Source: Desulfovibrio sp.
Lineage (GTDB): Bacteria > Desulfobacterota > Desulfovibrionia > Desulfovibrionales > Desulfovibrionaceae
Length of the DNA stretch: 20,768 nucleotides
NCBI GenBank assembly: GCA_003525525.1
Contig: DQED01000319.1
Location: 11,123 to 31,890 of the forward strand
Direction of reading: 5' to 3'
In this document: piece by piece, positions 15,249 through 20,768 of the stretch
Layout of the letters: the number at the start of each line of letters is the position of its first letter
Numbering within the stretch: position 1 is the first letter of the stretch
Made by a program: the position numbers and the translations under genes
Notes under the pieces: generated by a model
Told to the model about the DNA's origin: nothing
The model's input: only the letters and a program-made list of their open reading frames with translations
Database searches by the model: none

Positions 15249-15883
15249 GCATGCGTTTCTTCGCCAGATCGTTGACGCTCGTCGCCGGGCTTGCGTTGGC
15301 CGCGTCCCTTGCGGCCTGCTTCGGCAAGCCCCCTCCTCCCCAGCGCTACCTGCGCGTGGAACTGGCCCAGTCGCCCTGCCCCGGCGACACGGCGCAGCAG
15401 CATCGCCTGCCGCTCGGGTTCAAGGGCCTGACCACCATGGAGAACCTCGACCGCACCGCCGTGCTCACCGCCCGCGACCGGGTGCTCACGGCAAGCCTCG
15501 AATACTATTGGGAAGGCCCGCCCCAGGACGTCGTGGGCCGGGCGTTGCGCCAGGGCATCGAATGCCAGTCCACGGGCCTGACGCCCGTGGATTACCAGCC
15601 GCGCGTGGCGCATGACGCGGTGCTCACGGGACAGGTCACGGCGTTCAACGTCGAGGAGACCGAAGGCGGCCGGTTCGTGGTCTCCGTGCATCTCGACCTG
15701 TGGTCGAAGAACATGGGCGCGCGCATCTCGTCGGGCGACTTCAACGCCTATGCGCCGCTCGAGAACTTTAATGGCGACACCATCGCCCGCGCCGCCGGCG
15801 ACGCCCTGGGCCGCGTCGTGCCCAAGGTCGTGGACTGGCTGGACGGCGGCATGCCCAAGCTGCAAAAGGCGCTGGAAAAGTAG
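15245..15883 (+). CDS. ABC-transport auxiliary lipoprotein (PqiC/YmbA-like)
   Basis: A 212-aa predicted outer-membrane lipoprotein. The signal peptide (1-24) ends in lipobox LAAC with lipidated Cys25. The mature part has the beta-rich pattern of the ABC-type transport auxiliary component (PqiC/YmbA family): RYLRVELAQS, strand RVLTASLEYYWEGPP, VLTGQVTAFNVEE and RFVVSVHLDLWSK. PqiC forms an outer-membrane ring completing MCE transport systems. It takes the place in this operon where enteric Mla operons have mlaC, so the route to the outer membrane may use a lipoprotein ring instead of a soluble shuttle. That mechanism is inference. The start overlaps mlaD by 4 nt (ATGA). Confidence 0.85.
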   Translation: MSMRFFARSLTLVAGLALAASLAACFGKPPPPQRYLRVELAQSPCPGDTAQQHRLPLGFKGLTTMENLDRTAVLTARDRVLTASLEYYWEGPPQDVVGRALRQGIECQSTGLTPVDYQPRVAHDAVLTGQVTAFNVEETEGGRFVVSVHLDLWSKNMGARISSGDFNAYAPLENFNGDTIARAAGDALGRVVPKVVDWLDGGMPKLQKALEK

Positions 15884-15895
15884 CGGAGGACGGCC

Positions 15896-16324
15896 ATGTT
15901 CCAGGTCATCGGCTGGATCGCCGAGCAGCGCATCGAGGAATCCATGCGCCGCGGCGAATTCGACAATCTCGAGGGCAAGGGCAGGAAGATCGTCTTCGAG
16001 GACGATTCCATGGTTCCCGAGGATCTGCGCATGGCCTACAAGATGCTCAAAAACGCCGGCTACGTGCCCGAGGAGTTCCTGGAGGAAAAAGAGATCGTCA
16101 CGGCCACGGAACTCCTCGCCGCGGCCACGGACGAACAGGAACGCTACCGGCAGATGCAAAAGCTCAACCTGCTCGTCATGAAGGTCAATGCGCGGCGCAG
16201 GCGGCCCGTGAACCTGGAAAAGGAACAGGTGTATTACCGGAAGGTCGTGGAGCGCATTTCCGTCACGCCCCGGGGCGAAACGGCGCAATCCCCGAAAGAA
16301 GCAGCGCGCACGCGGACTCGCTGA
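15896..16324 (+). CDS. DUF1992 / DnaJ-homologue-domain protein
   Basis: A 142-aa cytoplasmic protein of the DUF1992 family, annotated elsewhere as a DnaJ-family-domain or YhdN-like protein of unknown role. The diagnostic stretch GEFDNLEGKGRK (20-31), then EDDSMVPEDLRMAYKMLKNAG (35-55, in pieces), is intact. The rest is helical and basic (VNARRRRPVNLEKEQ). A CGGAGGA SD precedes the ATG at 15896, 12 nt after the lipoprotein stop, so it is likely the last gene of the Mla transcript. The final 62 nt overlap the convergent tetR gene. Both ends are supported by in-frame stops. Confidence 0.88.
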   Translation: MFQVIGWIAEQRIEESMRRGEFDNLEGKGRKIVFEDDSMVPEDLRMAYKMLKNAGYVPEEFLEEKEIVTATELLAAATDEQERYRQMQKLNLLVMKVNARRRRPVNLEKEQVYYRKVVERISVTPRGETAQSPKEAARTRTR

Positions 16325-16898
16325 TCCGCGTTTCCTCCCCCTCCGCTTCCCCGCATGCCAGCAGATGGCCCGTGATGGCCAGTTCCGTCAGGCCGTGCAC
16401 CATGGCCCAGACGGCCATGGCCAGGGCCTGTACGGGCATGTTCCGGAAAAAACCGTTGGCAATGCCGCGCTGCATGGCCGCAGCCAGGGCGTCGTAGGCG
16501 GCCTGACCTGCGGCGGCCAGTTCAGGCTGGCCGCCGACGCCCGGTTGCGGCTGGCCGAACATGAGCCGGTACATGGCCGGATGTTCCCGCCCAAGGGTGA
16601 TGTAGACCCGGCAGGACGTCAGGAATTCCTGGCAGGAGTCCAGGGGATGCGCGGCGGCGGAGGCCGTCAGCGCCGCGGCGAGCCGCGCGAACCCCCGCGC
16701 GGCCAGGGCGGCGAGCAGGTCGGTCTTGTCCGCGAAATGCCGGTACGGCGCGGCATGGCTCACCCCGGTTTCCCGGGCCAGACCGCGCAACGTCAAACCG
16801 CCGATGCCGACGGACTCCAGCAGTTTTTCCGCAGCGTCCAGAAGCGCCTGGCGCAGGTTTCCGTGATGATAGGCGGGATTTGATACGTGGGTCGTCAT
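16263..16898 (-). CDS. TetR/AcrR-family transcriptional repressor (WHG-type C-terminus)
   Basis: A 211-aa TetR-family regulator. The N-terminal DNA-binding domain (about 12-60) contains LLDAAEKLLESVGIGGLTLRGLA (split here: 19-30 and 31-41), RETGVSHAAPYRHFADKTDLL and a standard recognition helix. The C-terminal ligand domain has VWAMVHGL (163-170), the W..HG motif of TetR WHG-type C-terminal domains. The ATG at 16898 lacks an SD, and a promoter predicted at 16907-16935 would start transcription about 2 nt before it, suggesting a leaderless mRNA. It is divergent from the tandem flavodoxin gene and most likely represses it and itself. The inducer is unknown; an electrophile or quinone would fit an oxidoreductase target, but this is inference. 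Confidence 0.9.
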   Translation of the reverse strand: MTTHVSNPAYHHGNLRQALLDAAEKLLESVGIGGLTLRGLARETGVSHAAPYRHFADKTDLLAALAARGFARLAAALTASAAAHPLDSCQEFLTSCRVYITLGREHPAMYRLMFGQPQPGVGGQPELAAAGQAAYDALAAAMQRGIANGFFRNMPVQALAMAVWAMVHGLTELAITGHLLACGEAEGEETRISESACALLLSGIAPFRPGA

Positions 16899-16906
16899 GA
16901 TGGGGT

Positions 16907-16935
16907 ATTGCAACAAAAAATGTTGACAATGTCCA
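16907..16935 (-). promoter_or_regulatory. tetR promoter
   Basis: On the minus strand a -35 box TGGACA (16935-16930) and a -10 box TGCAAT (16912-16907) are separated by exactly 17 nt, matching consensus at 5 and 4 of 6 positions. The -35 lies inside the first operator palindrome. Confidence 0.6.
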
Positions 16936-16938
16936 CAT
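16920..16938. promoter_or_regulatory. Operator candidate O1 for the TetR regulator
   Basis: ATGTTGACAATGTCCACAT is a 19-bp palindrome with one mismatch between the arms, centred at 16929. It covers a perfect TTGACA (16923-16928), the likely -35 of the oxidoreductase gene, and the -35 of tetR on the other strand. The oxidoreductase -10 is weak (TAGCGA, 16946-16951). Confidence 0.65.
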
Positions 16939-16950
16939 AGAGTTCTAGCG

Positions 16951-16971
16951 AATGTTTCCATTGAAAACATT
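16951..16971. promoter_or_regulatory. Operator candidate O2 for the TetR regulator
   Basis: AATGTTT (16951-16957) is perfectly complementary to AAACATT (16965-16971). Counting inner bases, 9 of 10 arm positions pair around a centre at 16961. The half-site AATGTT is shared with O1, and the centres are 32 bp apart, about three helical turns, placing both sites on one face of the DNA. Confidence 0.62.
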
Positions 16972-16989
16972 GAAGCGGGGGCGAGTGAC

Positions 16990-18261
16990 ATGGCGGAGTC
17001 ATGGCTGGTCCTGGATGCGTTCGGGGACGCGCGCGGCGGGGATGCGGTGCGCAGGGCGCTGCGTGCGCGGGCGGAGGGCCTCGGCGCCAGCCTCGAGATG
17101 CTGCGCCTCGATGCGATGTCCATTGCGCCCTGCCGGGGCTGTTTCGGCTGCTGGACCAGAACCCCGGGGGTGTGCGCCGTGGACGACGCGGCCAGGAACA
17201 TCACGGCCGCCCTGGCGCAGGCGGATGTGCTGATCGTGTTGACGCCCATCGTCTTCGGCGGCTACGCGCCTGCGCTCAAGGCCGCTGTGGACCGGGGCGT
17301 GCTGCCGACGCTGCTCCCCCATTTCCAGCGGCTTCACGGCCGTACGCGGCATTTCGCACGCTACGAGAAAACGCCGGCGTTCGTGGCCATCGGTCTGTTG
17401 CCGGGCGCCTGCGCGGACATGGAACAGTTGTTTGCCGGCGTGGCGGCGCGAAACGCGGCGAATTTGCTGAGTCCCTTTCATGCCAGTGCGGTGGCGTATG
17501 CTCCCATGACGCAGGAAAGCGTCGAGGCGGTCGTGGCCGGAGCTTTGGATTTCGGGAAGGAATCCATGCCTGCGTCGGCGCGTCGCATCGTGCTCCTTCA
17601 TGGTTCTCCCAGGAAAAAGCACAGCGTTTCTGATGGGTTCGCTGCCTATGCGGGAAAAACGCTGAACGCTGCAGGGGCGGAAGTCGAGTCCTTTGATCTG
17701 CTCGGGGCGGCCCAGGACGAGGAAGCGTTTACGGAACTGGCCGCAGCCGTGGATGCCGCGGATGGCGTATGGCTTTTTTCGCCGCTCTATGCCGACCAGT
17801 TGCCGGGGCATACCCAGGCGGCGCTTACGCGGTTGCTTGCCTGGAGAAAGGAAGTGCCGCCGCGAAGGAGCCAGCGGTTTTCAGCCGTCATCAACTGCGG
17901 ATTTCCGGAAAGCGTCAACAACGACGCCGCATTGGCCATGTGCCGCCTGTTCGCACAGCAGGCGGGTTTCGCCTGGCTTGGCGGATGCGGGGTCGGCGGC
18001 AGCGGATTCTACGAAGGCCGGTCCCTCGAAGCGTTGGGCTGGTTTGGCCGCAGGGCGCGCGCGGCGATAGAGCGCAAGGCGGAATTGTTTGTTGCCGCGC
18101 GGATGCCGGATATCGCGGCAAGCGTGGACATTGCGGCACCCTGCCCGGTGCCGGCATGGCTCTATCTGCTGTTCGCCGAATGGGGCTGGAAAAAGGCCCT
18201 TGGCGGAAAAAACGGCGCGCGCGATAGCCATGCCCGGCCCTATGCGCGGCAGGCCACGTGA
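16990..18261 (+). CDS. Tandem flavodoxin-fold NAD(P)H-dependent oxidoreductase
   Basis: A 423-aa protein with two flavodoxin-like FMN-reductase domains in one chain. Domain 1 (about 4-190) has PCRGCFGCW (47-55) and PGVC to Cys62, the cysteine cluster of FMN-reductase-type flavodoxins in anaerobes, then ADVLIVLTPIVFGGYAPALKAAVDR (split here: 78-90 and 91-102). Domain 2 (about 198-372) restarts with IVLLHGSPRKKHSVS (200-214), an FMN-phosphate loop, and DGVWLFSPLYADQLPGHTQA, a flavodoxin strand and loop. The C-terminus (about 388-418) ends EWGWKKAL...RPYARQ, typical of single-domain relatives. Domain 1 lacks an obvious GSPR loop, so it may bind flavin weakly or in another way. The gene is divergent from tetR and probably under its control. 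The ATG at 16990 has only a G-rich upstream region. Substrate unknown. Confidence 0.85.
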   Translation: MAESWLVLDAFGDARGGDAVRRALRARAEGLGASLEMLRLDAMSIAPCRGCFGCWTRTPGVCAVDDAARNITAALAQADVLIVLTPIVFGGYAPALKAAVDRGVLPTLLPHFQRLHGRTRHFARYEKTPAFVAIGLLPGACADMEQLFAGVAARNAANLLSPFHASAVAYAPMTQESVEAVVAGALDFGKESMPASARRIVLLHGSPRKKHSVSDGFAAYAGKTLNAAGAEVESFDLLGAAQDEEAFTELAAAVDAADGVWLFSPLYADQLPGHTQAALTRLLAWRKEVPPRRSQRFSAVINCGFPESVNNDAALAMCRLFAQQAGFAWLGGCGVGGSGFYEGRSLEALGWFGRRARAAIERKAELFVAARMPDIAASVDIAAPCPVPAWLYLLFAEWGWKKALGGKNGARDSHARPYARQAT

Positions 18262-18265
18262 CGCC

Positions 18266-19273
18266 TCAGAAGCGGGCCTGGGAAAGGAAGAATTCGCGGT
18301 CGGACGTGCGAAGCGGCAGGTGCTCGTCCAGGGCCAGCATGGCGTAGGCCTTGCGCAACTGCCGTCGCACGCCGGACAGCGCGTGCAGGCGTTTGGCCGG
18401 CGCGCCTTGGGCGGCCAGGCGTGTGGCCAGGGCGAGAAGGGTCCGCGCCCGGGCCAAAACCGTATGCCGGGAAAGGGTTTTCTCACGCCCTGCCCGCGCG
18501 ACCGTTTCCAGGTCAGGGTCGGCAAGCGCGGCCAGGGCCACCCGGGCCGCATCATCGGGATCCCCGCGCCGATAGGTCAGCAAGTCGGTGCCCGGCGTGA
18601 AAAGCGTCTCCAGACCGTTGCCCACATCCTCCGTCACGAGCGCCGCGCCGCAGGCCATGGCCTGGAATACGCGGAAATTGAGTTCCCCTGCCGCGCTCTG
18701 GTTGAGCACGAGGCGGCTGCGCCCGAAAATGGGCGCGTATGCGCCCGTGGTCATGAAAAGGGGGGCCTTGGTCCGAAACGCCTGCAAAAAAGGTTTCCTG
18801 GCGCTGTTGACCCGGCCGTCGAGAGTGCCGACGAAGGAAACGGGTACGTCGCGGGGCAGGCCCGGGTCGCGGTCGCGCGAAGGATCGCAAAATAGCGGCA
18901 GCCATTTGACCGGCCGGCAATGGGGCGATTCCTCGAAAAGGGGCAGGTAGTCGCGCTGCGCCACGCACACGGCGTCGAACGCCATGCTGTAGGGCACGTG
19001 CCAGGGGTGCATGTACTGGTCCACGGAATAGCCGATGACCACGGCGGGCAGGGTTTCCAGCCCGAACACCCAGGGGATCTGGCAGGCGTCGCACCAGAAG
19101 ACCAGATCCGGGGCCATGCCCTGGGCATCGAGCAGGTCCGTGAACCGTCTTGCGGAAAGGGGTTCGGACAAGGGCACGTCGCAGCCGGGACCGATGCCGA
19201 CGGACAGAACCTCGTGGCCAAGGGCGCGAAACGCCGCCACAAATGCCGTGCTGTGCAGGTTTACGATACGCAA
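18266..19273 (-). CDS. CgeB-like family glycosyltransferase
   Basis: A 335-aa GT-B-fold glycosyltransferase resembling the CgeB/DUF3880 plus Glyco_trans_1_2 arrangement. The N-terminal Rossmann domain starts at once with [21 protein letters not shown] (split here: 2-12 and 13-22) and includes [14 protein letters not shown] and [15 protein letters not shown]. The C-terminal donor-binding domain has [10 protein letters not shown] (145-154), [22 protein letters not shown] (188-209, given by ends) and [15 protein letters not shown]. The start at TTG 19273 is preferred because GGAG lies 8 nt upstream on this strand and the family beta strand begins there; a GTG at 19378 would add 35 residues running close to ilvD. 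The acceptor is unknown, but such enzymes often modify LPS, flagellin or teichoic-like polymers. The stop lies 4 nt from the convergent oxidoreductase stop. Confidence 0.82.
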   Translation of the reverse strand: MRIVNLHSTAFVAAFRALGHEVLSVGIGPGCDVPLSEPLSARRFTDLLDAQGMAPDLVFWCDACQIPWVFGLETLPAVVIGYSVDQYMHPWHVPYSMAFDAVCVAQRDYLPLFEESPHCRPVKWLPLFCDPSRDRDPGLPRDVPVSFVGTLDGRVNSARKPFLQAFRTKAPLFMTTGAYAPIFGRSRLVLNQSAAGELNFRVFQAMACGAALVTEDVGNGLETLFTPGTDLLTYRRGDPDDAARVALAALADPDLETVARAGREKTLSRHTVLARARTLLALATRLAAQGAPAKRLHALSGVRRQLRKAYAMLALDEHLPLRTSDREFFLSQARF

Positions 19274-19401
19274 GGCGCAACTCCGATCAGTTCCGGGACC
19301 AAGCGCCGGCAGGCGGCGTCGAACTTGCCAGAAGCGCCAAGGGTGTGAAAAACTCGCGTCCCCGGCGAAACGCCGCACTCTTTCGATACGAGGAAACCGC
19401 C

Positions 19402-20768
19402 ATGCGCAGCTCCCAATTCAAATCCGGACTGGAAAAAGCACCCCACCGCTCCCTGCTCTACGCCCTGGGCCTGACCCGGGAAGAGATGGAGCGCCCCCTT
19501 ATCGGCGTGGTCAACTCCGCCAACGAAGTCGTACCCGGCCACATCCACTTGAACACCATCGCCGAAGCCGTCAAGGCCGGCATCCGCCTGGCCGGCGGCA
19601 CGCCCATGGCCTTTCCCGTCATCGGCGTGTGCGACGGTCTGGCCATGAACCACGCCGGCATGCACTACTCCCTGGTCAGCCGCGAGATCATTGCCGATTC
19701 CATCGAGATCATGGCCATGGCCCATCCCTTCGACGCGCTGGTGTGCATCCCCAACTGCGACAAGGTCGTGCCGGGCATGCTCATGGCCATGCTGCGCCTC
19801 AACATCCCGGCCGTCATCGTCAGCGGCGGCCCCATGCTCGCCGGCAACACGCCGGAGGGCTCCTGCGACCTCATCGACGTGTTCGAGGCCGTGGGCAAGT
19901 TCAAGCGCGGCGACATCGGCCAGGAACGCCTCGACGAGCTCGAGGAAAACGCCTGCCCCGGCTGCGGTTCGTGTTCGGGCATGTTCACGGCCAACTCCAT
20001 GAACTGCCTGTCCGAGTCCGTGGGCCTGGGCCTGCCCGGCAACGGCACCATCCCGGCGGTTTCGGCCAAGCGCGTGCGCCTGGCGAAAAAGGCCGGCATG
20101 CGCGTCATGGATCTGCTCGCAAAAAACATCCGGCCGCGCGACATCGTCACGGAAAAAAGCCTGGAAAACGCCGTGACCATGGACATGGCGCTCGGATGCT
20201 CCACCAACACCGTGCTGCATCTGCCCGCCGTCTTCGCCGAGGCCGGCCTGCCGCTGACGCTGGACATCTTCGACGCCGTCTCGCGCAAGACCCCCAACCT
20301 CTGCAAGCTCTCCCCGGCCGGCCACCACTACCTCGACGACCTCGAACGCGCCGGCGGCATTCCGGCCGTCATGAGCGCCCTGGCCGAACGGGGCCTGCTC
20401 CACCTCGACGTCATGACCGCCACGGGCAAGACGCTCGGCGAAAACCTCGTCGACCTCAAGGCGCGCGTCAAAAACGATGACGTCATCCGCGCCAAGGCCC
20501 CCTATGCCAACGAAGGCGGCATCGCCATCCTGCGCGGCAACCTCGCGCCCGACGGCGCGGTGGTCAAGCAGTCGGCCGTGGCCCCGTCCATGATGCGCCA
20601 CACAGGCCCAGCCCGCGTCTTCGACGGCGAGGAAGCGGCCAACGCGGCCATCCTCGGCGGGCAGATCAAGCCCGGCGACGTGGTGGTCATCCGCTACGAA
20701 GGCCCGCAAGGCGGCCCGGGCATGCGCGAGATGCTTTCCCCCACCTCCAACATCATGGGCATGGGCCT
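19402..20768 (+). CDS. ilvD: Dihydroxy-acid dehydratase, 3'-truncated by the window edge
   Basis: Converts 2,3-dihydroxy-isovalerate and 2,3-dihydroxy-3-methylvalerate to the keto acids of the valine, leucine and isoleucine pathways, using an iron-sulfur cluster. About 455 codons are visible of roughly 555. [13 protein letters not shown] (117-129) gives a cluster cysteine, C119, and active-site lysine K121. [19 protein letters not shown] (185-203) gives the second cysteine region. [15 protein letters not shown] and [21 protein letters not shown] are further family blocks. The position corresponding to the extra cysteine of some [2Fe-2S] members reads NEVVPGH, as in E. coli-type enzymes. A GAGGAAA SD precedes the ATG. 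The open frame continues past the end of the window, so no stop is seen. Confidence 0.97.
   Translation, partial: MRSSQFKSGLEKAPHRSLLYALGLTREEMERPLIGVVNSANEVVPGHIHLNTIAEAVKAGIRLAGGTPMAFPVIGVCDGLAMNHAGMHYSLVSREIIADSIEIMAMAHPFDALVCIPNCDKVVPGMLMAMLRLNIPAVIVSGGPMLAGNTPEGSCDLIDVFEAVGKFKRGDIGQERLDELEENACPGCGSCSGMFTANSMNCLSESVGLGLPGNGTIPAVSAKRVRLAKKAGMRVMDLLAKNIRPRDIVTEKSLENAVTMDMALGCSTNTVLHLPAVFAEAGLPLTLDIFDAVSRKTPNLCKLSPAGHHYLDDLERAGGIPAVMSALAERGLLHLDVMTATGKTLGENLVDLKARVKNDDVIRAKAPYANEGGIAILRGNLAPDGAVVKQSAVAPSMMRHTGPARVFDGEEAANAAILGGQIKPGDVVVIRYEGPQGGPGMREMLSPTSNIMGMG

Noticed and set aside
19261..20709. A 482-codon minus-strand frame opposite ilvD.
   Set aside because: ilvD on the + strand matches its family throughout, and the antisense frame has only shadow composition.

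Overview
The window is about 20.8 kb of high-GC DNA, densely packed with genes. Gene content and order (gyrA, ParABS, an Mla-type lipid ABC operon, an NfeD/slipin pair, ilvD) and the protein sequences suggest a chromosome of the Desulfovibrionaceae (Desulfobacterota), near the replication origin. The taxonomic call is inference from protein character. The single perfect parS site and the nearby gyrA are direct signs of origin proximity. I see no insertion sequences, tRNAs, rRNAs, CRISPR arrays or prophage genes.

Left part (1-8260). The 3' three-quarters of gyrA overlaps a TPR lipoprotein gene. A 408-bp gene-free stretch follows. Then comes a tight same-strand run: a YcgR-like PilZ protein (c-di-GMP receptor type), bifunctional coaBC (coenzyme A synthesis), a protein whose sequence follows the uracil-DNA-glycosylase fold without its catalytic motifs, a full-length NfeD membrane serine protease, and its usual partner, a slipin/stomatin. 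Overlaps of 25 and 29 nt and short gaps suggest an operon.

Middle part (8323-12267). A UDP-glucuronate 4-epimerase-type sugar epimerase and a small helical protein precede a perfect parS site and parA. A bidirectional terminator separates parA from an opposing gene for a four-cysteine zinc-ribbon protein. parB follows on the + strand, so parA and parB are not adjacent. The region upstream of parB holds four consecutive hairpins enclosed by an 8-bp outer helix, which is the least explained structure in the window.

Right part (12371-20768). Five genes form an Mla/MCE phospholipid-transport operon: STAS protein, permease, ATPase, MCE protein and auxiliary lipoprotein. A DUF1992 gene runs convergently into a tetR gene with overlapping ends. 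The tetR gene is divergent from a tandem flavodoxin-fold oxidoreductase, and the shared promoter region carries two related palindromes about three helical turns apart. A CgeB-like glycosyltransferase on the minus strand and the 5' four-fifths of ilvD close the window.

The most worthwhile novelties are the degenerate glycosylase-like protein, the structured parB leader, and the TetR/tandem-flavodoxin module with its twin operator candidates. None of these has been checked against a database here.
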